From Hymenobacter nivis (GTDB taxonomy: Bacteria; Bacteroidota; Bacteroidia; Cytophagales; Hymenobacteraceae), in assembly GCF_003149515.1 (NCBI RefSeq), contig NZ_CP029145.1:3782001-3846000 (forward strand): a stretch of DNA of 64,000 nucleotides, given 5' to 3'. Positions 8,687-20,260 of the stretch are shown here, in pieces. The position numbers and the translations under genes are program-made. Each line of letters starts with the position of its first letter. Position 1 is the first letter of the stretch. The notes under the pieces were generated by a model. That model saw only the letters and a program-made list of their open reading frames with translations, was not told where the DNA came from and did no database searches.

Positions 8687-8848
8687 TAAAAAGGGAAAGA
8701 GGGTGGGGAAAAGAAGTAGCCTAGCAAACCGGGCCCCGGGGGCTCGACGGTTCGCAGGAAGAAAGGTAGGTGGGTTTCTGAGCTTTCGGCCCTGCGGGCG
8801 CCAGGAAAGTTGCTAATTAGCTATACCTGCGTGGCCCGCCAATGAAAA

Positions 8849-8883
8849 GCCGGACCGCCCGCCCCGGAGGCAAGCGGTCCGGC
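8849..8883 (-). terminator. hairpin terminator of the SDR gene
   Basis: A 10-bp stem GCCGGACCGC/GCGGTCCGGC (8849-8858 with 8874-8883) lies 27 bp past the SDR stop codon. On the minus strand it is followed by TTTTC, a short U-tract. Confidence 0.6.
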
Positions 8884-8909
8884 CAGGGAGCCCAGTGGCC
8901 CCGGGGGCC

Positions 8910-9863
8910 CTACTCGTCGCTGCTGAGCTTGCCGCCGGTCACGTGCACGAGGCTGCCGGTCATGAACGAGCCGTCGTCCGAAGCCAGCAGCACGTAGGCC
9001 GGGGCCAGCTCGTCGGGCTGGCCGGGGCGCTTGAGGGCGACTTCGTGGCCGAATTTCTCAATCTCGTCCAGCGGCATGGTGCCGGGGATGTTGGGCGTCC
9101 AGACCGGGCCGGGCACCACGCAGTTCACCCGGATGTTGCGCTCGCCCAGGTACAGGGCCAGCGACTTGGTGAGGGCGTGAATGCCGGCTTTCGAGGCGGC
9201 GTAGTCTACCAAAAGCGGGATGCCCGTGATGCCCACGATGCTGCCCGTGTTCACGATGGCGTCGCCCGCTTTGAGGTGCGGAATAGCGGCCTGCGCCATC
9301 CAGATGTAGCCCAGGATGTTAGTATCGAACGTGCGGCGGATTTGCTCTTCCGGAATTTCCTCGAACTTCTCCTGCGCCATTTGGTAAGCGGCGTTGTTCA
9401 CCAGGATGTTCAGCCGGCCGAACTCCTGCACGGTGCGGCGCACGGCCTGCTTGCACTGCTCGGGGTCGCGCACGTCGAGCTGGAGCACCAGGCAGCGGCG
9501 CTTTTCGGCCTCCACCATGGCCTGGGTTTGGTGGGCATCCTCCAGGTTTTCGTTGAACACGATGGCCACATGAGCGCCTTCCTTGGCGAAGGCCACGGCC
9601 ACGGCCCGGCCGATGCCCGAGTCGGCCCCGGTAATGAGGGCAATCTTGTCTTGGAGCTTGCCGGCGGCGCGGTAGGCGCGCAGGTCCGACTGCGGCTGCA
9701 TTTTCATGTCGGCCTGCTTGCCAGGGTAAGGCAGCTTCTGGGCCGCGGCCTTCATGTCCTTGGCCGTGGGGCGCACGGGAGCGTCGGAGGGCGCGGGCAT
9801 TTTGGGCTTGGGGGCGTCGGTGGGGCCCTTAGGGGCCGCGGCGGTGGATTTTTGAGGAGGCAT
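8910..9863 (-). CDS. SDR-family oxidoreductase (general-stress-protein-39-like)
   Basis: Short-chain dehydrogenase, 317 residues. Residues 1-65 are an Ala/Pro/Lys-rich tail not needed for the fold. The Rossmann motif TGADSGIG is at 78-85, NNAA at 156-159, Ser near 208, and the catalytic Tyr221 and Lys225 in YAASK. The motif LPYPGKQADMKMQPQSDL before the core is typical of the YdaD/GSP39 group, which is associated with stress. The cofactor is NAD(P)H; the substrate is unknown. Start is ATG 9863. A hairpin terminator follows. The preceding MIP-channel gene points the same way, and a shared stress or osmotic role is only suggestive. Confidence 0.88.
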   Translation of the reverse strand: MPPQKSTAAAPKGPTDAPKPKMPAPSDAPVRPTAKDMKAAAQKLPYPGKQADMKMQPQSDLRAYRAAGKLQDKIALITGADSGIGRAVAVAFAKEGAHVAIVFNENLEDAHQTQAMVEAEKRRCLVLQLDVRDPEQCKQAVRRTVQEFGRLNILVNNAAYQMAQEKFEEIPEEQIRRTFDTNILGYIWMAQAAIPHLKAGDAIVNTGSIVGITGIPLLVDYAASKAGIHALTKSLALYLGERNIRVNCVVPGPVWTPNIPGTMPLDEIEKFGHEVALKRPGQPDELAPAYVLLASDDGSFMTGSLVHVTGGKLSSDE

Positions 9864-9928
9864 GGTGCGGAGGAAGAGTGACCCCCTGCTTTACGCAAAA
9901 AAGGTCGTGCCGGCCATGCGGAGCCCCG

Positions 9929-10768
9929 TTAGGCCGTGGCGTCGGGGTACACGGGTGGGCGCTCAGCCAGGGCTTTACGGGCCCGGTAGCGCCCAAACCA
10001 CGCGGCCGCGGCCCACATGGCCAGCAGGGGCCCCACGAAGTAAAGCCACAGCGCTGGGGCCAGGCCGGCAGCGGCGGCCGTGCCCGTGGAGCGGGCCGGG
10101 TTCAGGCTCATGCCCGAAATGGGGCCCTCGAACACAATAAATACGGCCAGCATCAGCCCCGCCAGCGCCCCCACCCACGCTTTGAGCTGCGCCGAATGCA
10201 ATGCCCGCAGCAGCAGCAGCATGAACGCCGCCGAAATGCCAGTTTCGGCGAGCAGCGCCCACAGCCAGCCGTAATCACCCTCGATGGGCCGGGTGGTGTT
10301 GTAATGAATGGCGGGGTAGCCAAACCATGGTCGCAGCAAGTGAAACATGGCAGAGCCCGCCGCCAGGGCCCCTGCAAACTGAAATGCGACGTACCACACC
10401 GCGTCGGCCGTGCGGATGTGGCCAATTTGCCAGAAACCCAGCGTCACGGCCGGGTTGAAGTGGGCCCCCGAGCGCTTGCCCCAGGGCGAGTAGGCCATGG
10501 CCATAATCAGCACCGCTATTACCAAGCCCAGCCCAACGCGCTGCCCCATTTCGCTGGGCCCGAAGGTGCGGGCCACCGCGGAATCGGGGTGGTGAAACAC
10601 GACCGCCGCGGCGCTCGATACAATCAGAAAGGTTGCGGGGCCCGCTGCTTCTACCAGGTAGTAGGGCCAGTGGCAGCGCAGGGCCGAAAGCAATTCGGAG
10701 GCAAAACCCACGGGGCAAAAAGCGTTGGTAGACGCTTTCCAACGCAGAAACGCCCGGCGGGTTGGCAA
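9929..10768 (-). CDS. MIP/aquaporin-family channel
   Basis: Membrane channel of up to 279 residues with six hydrophobic segments and both half-helix motifs: NPA in AHFNPAVTL and NPA in SLNPARSTG, the latter followed by the conserved Arg of the selectivity filter. It conducts water or small solutes across the inner membrane. No in-frame ATG precedes the first helix. TTG 10768 directly abuts the stop of the upstream lipoprotein gene (TGATTG); GTG 10711 or a TTG shortly after it are alternatives giving a start nearer the conserved HWPYYLVEAAG. The true start is therefore uncertain, the family assignment is not. Confidence 0.83.
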   Translation of the reverse strand: MPTRRAFLRWKASTNAFCPVGFASELLSALRCHWPYYLVEAAGPATFLIVSSAAAVVFHHPDSAVARTFGPSEMGQRVGLGLVIAVLIMAMAYSPWGKRSGAHFNPAVTLGFWQIGHIRTADAVWYVAFQFAGALAAGSAMFHLLRPWFGYPAIHYNTTRPIEGDYGWLWALLAETGISAAFMLLLLRALHSAQLKAWVGALAGLMLAVFIVFEGPISGMSLNPARSTGTAAAAGLAPALWLYFVGPLLAMWAAAAWFGRYRARKALAERPPVYPDATA

Positions 10769-11332
10769 TCAGCGGCGAGCGGCGGCGGCGGGGTCGCGGG
10801 TGGCGGCGCGCAGCTCGGCGGCGGTGTGGCCGGCCTGCAGGGCCACAAATTCGGCCTGCCAGGCGCGCACGCGCAGCTCGTCGCGGGCGGGCAAGTCGAG
10901 GCGCACGCGGGCCAGGGCGGCGTTCACGTCGGCGTACACGGCGCGGGCGTAGTCCCAGTCGCGGTCGGTCCAGGCCTGGTGGCGCGCGCGCGTTTGCCGC
11001 AGCAGTTGCTGGTAGGGGCCCCCGATGGTGGCCGGCATCATGGCGTCGAGGTGCTCGGCGTAGGGCCCCAGCAGGTTGGCGGCGAAGATTTTTTTGCGGG
11101 CCGGGCTCAGGGGCTCGGCGCGGCGGGCGCGGTTGGCGGCGTCGTAGCGGGCGGCTTGGCGGCCCATGCGGGCCAGGGTTTGGCCGCCCTCGCGGGCCAG
11201 CGTGTCGAGCTTGCGCGACTGCTCGTGCACCACAGCTTGGCGCTCGCGCGGGGTCGAGTCGCAGGCCGTCAGCAAGCCGGCCAGGGCCCCCAGCGCCAGC
11301 GCGTGAATTGAAATAGAAAAGAACGTTTTCAT
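10769..11332 (-). CDS. putative lipoprotein of unknown function
   Basis: The 187-residue product starts MKTFFSISIHALALGALAGL and has a lipobox LLTAC with Cys at about 25, so it is probably lipid-anchored after Sec export. The rest is Ala/Arg-rich and mostly helical, with no family I recognise. The start is ATG 11332, since the longer frame upstream only shadows the TPR gene. It sits 14 bp after the TPR gene and immediately before the MIP-channel gene, so the three are probably co-transcribed. Confidence 0.7.
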   Translation of the reverse strand: MKTFFSISIHALALGALAGLLTACDSTPRERQAVVHEQSRKLDTLAREGGQTLARMGRQAARYDAANRARRAEPLSPARKKIFAANLLGPYAEHLDAMMPATIGGPYQQLLRQTRARHQAWTDRDWDYARAVYADVNAALARVRLDLPARDELRVRAWQAEFVALQAGHTAAELRAATRDPAAAARR

Positions 11333-11346
11333 GTTCGAAAGGTACT

Positions 11347-11823
11347 TTATGGCGTGCCGCCGTCCTCTAGCTGCTCGCGCAGGGCCAGCTGCTGCTCGCG
11401 CAGGCCGGGCAGGTGCGGGCACAGGGCCTCCAGCTGCTTTAGTGCGCGCAGGGCCCGGCGCGGGTCGGCCAGCTGCCGCAAAATGGCCGCCTGGCCCCAC
11501 AGGGCCCCAAAGTGCCGGGGCTCGCGGCGCAGGGTTTCGGCAATGTCGGCCAGCGAGGCGCGGTAGTCGCCGCGCTGATAGTAAGCGGTGGCGCGCTTGT
11601 TCCAGCCCTCGGCCAGGTGTGGGGCGGCGGCAATCAGTTCGTCAAACACGCCAATGGCGCGGGTGAAATCGGCGGCTTGCAGGGCCCGCATGCCGGCCTC
11701 CAGTTGCTTGTCAAGGGCCGCGTCGCCGGTGGCCAGCCACACCTGCCAGATGCCGTTTTGCAGGGCCTCAATCTCGGCTGGCGCAGTGGCCACGCGGAGC
11801 TGGGCGAAGAGGTCGTCGAGCAT
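11347..11823 (-). CDS. tetratricopeptide-repeat protein
   Basis: A 158-residue soluble protein made largely of TPR units. The clearest are ALQAADFTRAIGVFDELIAA (about 48-67), then AEGWNKRATAYYQRGDYRAS with its following helix, then a third unit around ALWGQAAILRQLADPRRALR. TPRs mediate protein-protein contacts; there is no signal peptide, so it acts in the cytoplasm. It is the first gene of the TPR-lipoprotein-channel group. The partner is unknown. Confidence 0.82.
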   Translation of the reverse strand: MLDDLFAQLRVATAPAEIEALQNGIWQVWLATGDAALDKQLEAGMRALQAADFTRAIGVFDELIAAAPHLAEGWNKRATAYYQRGDYRASLADIAETLRREPRHFGALWGQAAILRQLADPRRALRALKQLEALCPHLPGLREQQLALREQLEDGGTP

Positions 11824-11952
11824 ATTTCAGTGAATAGTAAATAGTTATCAGTGAACAAGCATACGGTTTAACAGGGGGTGGTAGGGGCCCACTGGCTATC
11901 AGTCATTGCCAGCGCTAACTGTTAACTGCGCACTGTTAATTGATAACTAAAA
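11824..11952. repeat. intercistronic inverted repeat, class C
   Basis: The spacer between metF and the TPR gene contains GTGAATAGTAAATAGTTATC-type words on the left and GTTAACTGCGCACTGTTAAT plus TTGATAACTAA on the right, roughly complementary. The core GTTAACTGCGCACTGTTAA recurs in the moaE-moaD spacer (21211-21232). Confidence 0.65.
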
Positions 11953-12909
11953 TTAAAACAGCTCCTTGGCCACTTTACGGATGCTTTCGGCCTTGCCCAT
12001 CGAGTAGTAGTGCAGGCAGGGCACGCCGTGGGCCATCAGCTCGCGGCTTTGGTTGAGGCACCACTCGATGCCCACGGCGCGGGCGGCCTCGTTGTCGCGG
12101 CACTGGCTCACGGCTTCCACCAGGGCCTCGGGCAGGTTGAGGAAGAAGGTGCGCGGCAGCATGGTGAGCTGCGCTTTCGTCGTTAAGGGCTTGAGACCGG
12201 GGATGATGGGCACGGTGATGCCGGCTTCCCGGCAGCGGCGCTCGTAGTCGAAAAACTGCTCGTTGTCGAAAAACATCTGCGTCACGATGTAGTCCGCGCC
12301 GCGGTCCACCTTGTGCTTGAGGTAGCGGATATCGGCCCCGGAGTTGGGGGCCTCGAAGTGCTTTTCGGGGTAGCCGGCCGTGCCGATGCAGAAGTCGGTG
12401 GCCCAGGTATCGTCCTGGGCCTCGTCCAGGTACTCGCCCTTGTTAAGGTCGGCCAGCTGCCCGATGAGGTCGCAGGCGTAGGCGTGGCCGTCGGGCTCGG
12501 GCTTGAACACGCCGTCCGACTTTATCGGGTCGCCGCGCAGGGCCAGCACCGAGTCGATGCCGAGGAAGTGCAAGTCAATCAGCGCGTTCTCGGTTTCTTC
12601 CTTCGTGAAGCCGCCGCAAATGAGGTGCGGCACGGTGTCCACGTCGAAGCGGTTTTTGATGGCCGCGCAGATGCCCACCGTGCCCGGGCGGCGGCGCACG
12701 GTTTTCTTCTCCAGCAGGCCGTTGGGGTGCTGGCGGTACACGTATTCCTCGCGGTGGTAGGTCACGTCGATGAACGGCGGCTTGAATTCCATCAGCGGCT
12801 CGATGTTCGAGAACAGCGTGTGGATGTCTTCGCCCTTTTTGGGTGGCAGTACTTCGAAGGAAAACAGCGTCTTGCCGTCGGCTTGGGCAAGGTGGTCGGT
12901 GACTTTCAT
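11953..12909 (-). CDS. metF: methylenetetrahydrofolate reductase (NAD(P)H)
   Basis: FAD-containing TIM-barrel enzyme, 318 residues, that reduces 5,10-methylene-THF to 5-methyl-THF, the methyl donor for MetH. Recognisable blocks are FSFEVLPPKKGED at the start, FIDVTYH, HLICGGFT, LALRGDPIK, YIVTQMFFDNEQFFDYE and IIPGLKPLT, covering the flavin- and folate-binding strands. It lies 176 bp downstream of metH on the same strand, and the SAM-I riboswitch ahead of metH probably governs both. The spacer has two hairpins that may reduce read-through. Length is normal and the call is firm. Confidence 0.96.
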   Translation of the reverse strand: MKVTDHLAQADGKTLFSFEVLPPKKGEDIHTLFSNIEPLMEFKPPFIDVTYHREEYVYRQHPNGLLEKKTVRRRPGTVGICAAIKNRFDVDTVPHLICGGFTKEETENALIDLHFLGIDSVLALRGDPIKSDGVFKPEPDGHAYACDLIGQLADLNKGEYLDEAQDDTWATDFCIGTAGYPEKHFEAPNSGADIRYLKHKVDRGADYIVTQMFFDNEQFFDYERRCREAGITVPIIPGLKPLTTKAQLTMLPRTFFLNLPEALVEAVSQCRDNEAARAVGIEWCLNQSRELMAHGVPCLHYYSMGKAESIRKVAKELF

Positions 12910-12930
12910 GGGGCGGGAACGGGCGGGGCG

Positions 12931-13070
12931 GGCTGCCGGCTTTTTCGCCGGCTGCCCGCTAATCGTAGAAGAAAATTTGGGCCCCCGACTGTCTGCTGAT
13001 CGTCGCGGCCGTTGAATGCGTCTGGGGGCCCTGGGGGGTACCGGGCAGCCGGCGAAAAGCCGGCAGCCCG
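12931..13070. repeat. pair of inverted hairpin repeats between metH and metF
   Basis: Two near-identical hairpins, 12931-12958 and 13042-13070, lie in opposite orientation. Each has arms GCAGCCGGC/GCCGGCTGC around a TTTT- or AAAA-containing loop. The same arms form the terminator at 7051-7073. They may act as terminators or attenuators, or be a small mobile repeat. Confidence 0.7.
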
Positions 13071-13085
13071 GGCCGGGTGGCGGCG

Positions 13086-16820
<3,735 letters not shown>

Positions 16821-16861
16821 GCTAACCAGATAAAAGCGGCGGATAAACGCGCCTATCCAGA

Positions 16862-16889
16862 AAGAAACCCGCCCCCTGTGAGGGCGGTC
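16862..16889 (-). terminator. riboswitch expression-platform terminator
   Basis: On the minus strand a GC-rich stem ACCGCCC/GGGCGGGT is followed by TTTCTTTCT. It lies between the aptamer and the metH start and should form when AdoMet is bound. Confidence 0.7.
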
Positions 16890-16892
16890 CCG

Positions 16893-17003
16893 GCTGTCAT
16901 CTTCTTCGGCCAAACGCATTGGCAGAACGGGAGTTGGCACCTACTCAGAGCAGGTTGCCAAGACGTCACAGGGCCCAGTCCCTCGGTCTTTCTGGATAGC
17001 AGC
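16893..17003 (-). promoter_or_regulatory. SAM-I (S-box) riboswitch aptamer
   Basis: The minus strand shows the S-box consensus in order: AGAAAGACCGAGGGACTGG, GCCCTGTGACGTC, TTGGCAACCTGC, AGGTGCCAACTCC, then GAAGAAGATGACAGC. P1 pairs GCTGCTATC (17003-16995) with GATGACAGC (16901-16893), 8 of 9 positions. It controls metH and probably metF: AdoMet binding favours the terminator downstream. A -7-like box TATCTTCG at 17009-17016 would place the transcript start at the aptamer edge. Confidence 0.93.
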
Positions 17004-17008
17004 TACTG

Positions 17009-17016
17009 CGAAGATA
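17009..17016 (-). promoter_or_regulatory. candidate -7 box for the metH leader
   Basis: TATCTTCG on the minus strand differs at one base from the Bacteroidota -7 consensus TAnnTTTG. Its spacing would start the RNA within a few bases of the riboswitch. No clear -33 TTG was seen. Confidence 0.3.
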
Positions 17017-17041
17017 CGCACGGCGCGTCACCTCACCCCGG

Positions 17042-17062
17042 CCCCTCTCCTGCGGAGAGGGG
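17042..17062. repeat. short perfect hairpin upstream of metH leader
   Basis: CCCCTCTCC (17042-17050) and GGAGAGGGG (17054-17062) form a 9-bp stem with a 3-base loop. It lies between the moeA stop and the riboswitch, so it could end moeA transcription, although no T-run follows on the minus strand. Confidence 0.5.
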
Positions 17063-17137
17063 TGCCAGTATCTGGCCGTTGTGAAATGAACAAGCTTGTT
17101 GAGGTTCCGTGAGGTTTTCCGGGCCGGGATCCTACTG

Positions 17138-18349
17138 CTACGACAGCGGCCACGCCGGCCACACGGTGCCGGGGGCAAAGTCCGTCAGCTCGGCTGGCAG
17201 CTCCAAAAACGCATCGGCCCCGAGCAGGCCGGCCAAATCGCCGGAGCCGCCCACGGCTATCGGCGTGGCGCGGCGCACCCCCAGCGCATCCACGGCAATG
17301 GCCACCGGCAGCAGGTGCGCCAGCGCGGGGCGGAACTGCACGGGGGCCGTGAGCACGGCCGGCGTGGGCCCCGGGGCCCCGGCCGCCGGCTGCTGGGTGG
17401 CCAGCAGCCACGGCCGCACGTAGCGGGCCGCCGTCAGCAGCGTTGAAACCGGGTTGCCGGGCAGGCCGAACACCACGGGGCCTCCATCGGCCCGGGCCCC
17501 AAACCACATGGGCTTGCCGGGGCGCTGGTTCACTTCGTGGAAAATTTCCACCACGCCCAGCTCGCGCAGCAGCGTGGGCAGGTGGTCGGCGCGGCCCTTA
17601 CTCACGGCCCCACTCAGCACCACGGCGTCGAAGCCAGCGGCGAGGATATTGGTCAGGCCCTGGCGCAGCCGGGGCAGGTCGTCGGGCAGATGAAACAGGT
17701 GCACGTCGGCCCCGGCGGGGGCCAGCAGGGCCTGCACTGCGTAGGCGTTGGAGCGCCGGATCTGGTGGGGCAAGGGCGTAGCGGCCACGTCCACCAGCTC
17801 GTCGCCGGTGCTCACCACCGCTACCCGGGCGAGGCGCGTCACGCGCACTTTGGGGGCCCCCACGGTGGCGGCTACGGCCAGGGCGGCGGGCGTGAGGCGG
17901 GTGCCGGCGGGCAGCAACAGATCGCCGCGGCGGCGGTCGGTGGCCTGGGTGTGCACGTTCGTGCCGGGCTGAGCGGGCGGCGCGATGTTAATGGTAGCCT
18001 GCTGGTTAGTAAGGGTGATGTCCTCGTAGCGTACCACCGCGTCGGCCCCGGGGGGCAGCACGGCGCCGGTCATCACCTCCACGGCCACGCCCGGGCCGGG
18101 TAGCGGCCGGGCGGGGGCCCCGGCAAACTGCGCGTGCGCCACCGGAAACACCGTTTGGCCCCCGGCCCAGGCGGCGTGGGCCACGGCAATGCCGTCCATT
18201 GCCACCCGGTCGAAGGGCGGAAAGTCGCGGTCGGCGGCCAGGTCTTCGGCCAGGATGCGGCCAGTGGCTTCGGGCAGGGGCAGGGTTTCGGGCGGCAGCG
18301 CGGGGGCGGTGGCCAGCACGCGGGCGTAGGCTTCGGCAACGGAAATCAT
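17138..18349 (-). CDS. moeA: molybdopterin molybdotransferase
   Basis: Inserts molybdate into adenylylated molybdopterin, the last common step of molybdenum cofactor synthesis, in the cytoplasm. The 403-residue length is normal. Visible blocks are LAEDLAADRDFPPFDRVAMDG-type N-terminal text, MTGAVLPPGADAVV, the MPT-binding LSGAVSKGRADHLP (usually SGGVSVGDYD), and the hallmark GLPGNPVS near 295. The change from SGGVSxGD to SGAVSKGR is within variation seen in this family. It is divergent from moaC; both start codons abut the arms of a long inverted repeat. Confidence 0.94.
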   Translation of the reverse strand: MISVAEAYARVLATAPALPPETLPLPEATGRILAEDLAADRDFPPFDRVAMDGIAVAHAAWAGGQTVFPVAHAQFAGAPARPLPGPGVAVEVMTGAVLPPGADAVVRYEDITLTNQQATINIAPPAQPGTNVHTQATDRRRGDLLLPAGTRLTPAALAVAATVGAPKVRVTRLARVAVVSTGDELVDVAATPLPHQIRRSNAYAVQALLAPAGADVHLFHLPDDLPRLRQGLTNILAAGFDAVVLSGAVSKGRADHLPTLLRELGVVEIFHEVNQRPGKPMWFGARADGGPVVFGLPGNPVSTLLTAARYVRPWLLATQQPAAGAPGPTPAVLTAPVQFRPALAHLLPVAIAVDALGVRRATPIAVGGSGDLAGLLGADAFLELPAELTDFAPGTVWPAWPLS

Positions 18350-18542
18350 AGCTAGTTGTCAGTTGTTTGTTGGCAGTTGCTGGGCGGCTGGTATGCGGGA
18401 AGTGCTCGGCTCGCAAAGGTGGCCCGGTCGCACCTTTGCGGCCACCAACTGCTAAAGCGGCCGGCGAAACGTATACGGCCCCATCGGCCTTCCGTCACGC
18501 TCGCCCTGACAACCGACAACAAACAACTGACAACTAGCAATG
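18347..18542. repeat. inverted repeat (class D) joining the moeA and moaC start codons
   Basis: The 33-base arms 18347-18379 and 18510-18542 are complementary with about 4 mismatches and are made of GTTGTCAGTTGTTTGTTG-type words. Each arm includes the start codon of the adjacent gene, so both genes begin with almost the same leader. Confidence 0.8.
18414..18438. promoter_or_regulatory. candidate divergent -7 boxes for moeA and moaC
   Basis: CACCTTTG occurs on the plus strand at 18431-18438 and, mirrored, on the minus strand at 18414-18421, inside a hairpin CGCAAAGGTG/CACCTTTGCG. Each differs from TAnnTTTG only at the first base and points toward its gene. No good -33 TTG is at the usual distance, so this is a weak call. 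Confidence 0.3.
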
Positions 18543-19031
18543 CTATCCGACAAATTCACCCACGTCAACGCCGCCAACCAGCCCACGATGGTGGATGTGG
18601 GCCAGAAAGTGCCTACCCGCCGCTTGGCCCGCGCCCACTGCCGCGTGGTGCTGGGCCCCGAGCTGCTGGGCCGCGTGCGGGCCGGCGAGCTGCCCAGCCA
18701 CAAGGGGCCCGTCATTCACACGGCCATCCTGGCGGGCATCATGGGGGCTAAAAAAACCGCCGACCTCATCCCGCTCTGCCACCCGCTGGGCCTCGATGAT
18801 TGCCAAATCACTATCGAGCCCGACGGCCCCGACGCCCTGCGCGTGGTGTGCACAGCCGTCGTCACGGGCCGCACCGGCGTCGAAATGGAGGCCCTGACCG
18901 GCGCCAGCGTGGCCGCCCTCACGATCTATGACATGTGCAAAGCCTTCTCGCACGATATCACCATTACGGGCGTGCAGCTGGTTGAAAAAACCGGCGGCAA
19001 GCGCGACTTTCTGCGGCCCGAAAACTCGTAA
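18540..19031 (+). CDS. moaC: cyclic pyranopterin monophosphate synthase
   Basis: Second enzyme of molybdopterin synthesis, acting on the product of MoaA. The 163-residue length is standard. Signature text runs GPVIHTAILAGIMGAKKTAD, LIPLCHPLGLDDCQI, GVEMEALTGASVAALTIYDM and VQLVEKTGGKRDF, including the conserved active-site Lys and Asp residues. It is divergent from moeA and followed 5 bp later by mobA, with which it is surely co-transcribed. Confidence 0.97.
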   Translation: MLSDKFTHVNAANQPTMVDVGQKVPTRRLARAHCRVVLGPELLGRVRAGELPSHKGPVIHTAILAGIMGAKKTADLIPLCHPLGLDDCQITIEPDGPDALRVVCTAVVTGRTGVEMEALTGASVAALTIYDMCKAFSHDITITGVQLVEKTGGKRDFLRPENS

Positions 19032-19036
19032 TCCCC

Positions 19037-20230
19037 ATGGAAAACCAACCCGATAAAGTGCCGAAACGCGCCAAGCACGCCGCCCTGGCCCGGCCCGACC
19101 TGGGCGAATTTGGCCGCCACGAACTGGCCATCCTGGGGGCCCCGTGCGGCGATATTCAAGCGCTGGTGGCGCGGCTGCTGCCCCACTTGGCCCCAGCCCT
19201 GCGCGTGGCCTACGTGGATGCCGACCACGCCGCCGCCGACGCCGCCCTAGGGGCCCCGGCATCCGCCCAGCTGGTGCCGGCCGTGGGCGAAAATGGCCTC
19301 TCGGCTGAGTTGATTGATAAAATCACGTACCGCCAGCTGAACACCGCCCGGGCCCTGGATAAGTTCTCGCAGCCCGAGCTGCTGGCCCACGAGAGCGTGG
19401 TGCTGGTGAACGGCAACCACTTCCGCGCCCGCCAGCAAGTCGTCATCGTCGACCCGCGCAAGCCCTTGGACAAGAAGCTCGACCGCCTCACCGACGTGCG
19501 CCTCGTGCTGCTGGCCGCCGGCCAAACCGAGCTGCCGCCGGTGCTGCTGGCACACCTGGCGGGGGCTCCGCAGCCGCCCGTGCTGCCCCTGGCCGATGCG
19601 GCCGGCATCGCCGCGTTCATCCAAAAATGGTACGCCGCGGCCGTGCCCGTGCTGCGCGGCTTGGTGCTGGCCGGCGGCCGCAGCGAGCGGATGCGCACCG
19701 ATAAAGGGGCCCTGCGCTACCACGGCGCCGCCGACCAGCGCCAGCACACCGCCGCGCTGCTCCACGAGTTTTGCGCCGATGTGCGCGTGTCCGTGCGCCC
19801 CGACCAAGCCAACGAATTACCCGCCGGCCTCGTGCCGCTGCCCGACACGTTTGCCGGCCTGGGGCCCCTGGGTGGCCTCCTAAGCGCCTTCCGGGCCGAC
19901 CCCAACGCCGCGTGGCTGGTGCTGGCCTGCGACCTGCCGCTGCTCACCCGCACCACGCTGGAGTTTCTGGTGAGCCACCGCCAGCCCGGCCGCTTCGCCA
20001 CCGCCCTGCAAAGCCCCTGGAACGACTTCCCCGAGCCGCTCATTACCATCTGGGAACCAAGGGCCTACGGCGAGCTGATGCGCTTCCTCAGCCTCGGCTA
20101 CTCGTGCCCGCGCAAGGCCCTAATCAACTCCGACACCGCCATACTAGCCCCGCCCGCGCCCGAGGAGCTGCGTAACGTGAACACGCCCGAGGAGCGCGCT
20201 GAAGTGGAAACAACGCTGCAAGGGGGTTGA
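19037..20230 (+). CDS. mobA: molybdenum cofactor guanylyltransferase with MobB-like N-terminal domain
   Basis: The C-terminal half (about 205-397) is a MobA-type nucleotidyltransferase: LAGGRSERMRTDKGAL (211-226), then PLPDTFAGLGPLGGLLSAF and LVLACDLPLL with the metal-binding Asp. It attaches GMP to Mo-molybdopterin. The N-terminal 200 residues resemble MobB in layout (AILGAPCGDIQALVARLL, AYVDADHA), but the P-loop position reads GAPCGDIQ, without the Lys-Thr of a Walker A motif, so it probably does not hydrolyse GTP. The gene is 5 bp after moaC. The MobA call is sure; the MobB-like reading is moderate. Confidence 0.88.
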   Translation: MENQPDKVPKRAKHAALARPDLGEFGRHELAILGAPCGDIQALVARLLPHLAPALRVAYVDADHAAADAALGAPASAQLVPAVGENGLSAELIDKITYRQLNTARALDKFSQPELLAHESVVLVNGNHFRARQQVVIVDPRKPLDKKLDRLTDVRLVLLAAGQTELPPVLLAHLAGAPQPPVLPLADAAGIAAFIQKWYAAAVPVLRGLVLAGGRSERMRTDKGALRYHGAADQRQHTAALLHEFCADVRVSVRPDQANELPAGLVPLPDTFAGLGPLGGLLSAFRADPNAAWLVLACDLPLLTRTTLEFLVSHRQPGRFATALQSPWNDFPEPLITIWEPRAYGELMRFLSLGYSCPRKALINSDTAILAPPAPEELRNVNTPEERAEVETTLQGG

Positions 20231-20260
20231 GGAGAGGTGGTGGAAAGACCATTAATGCTA

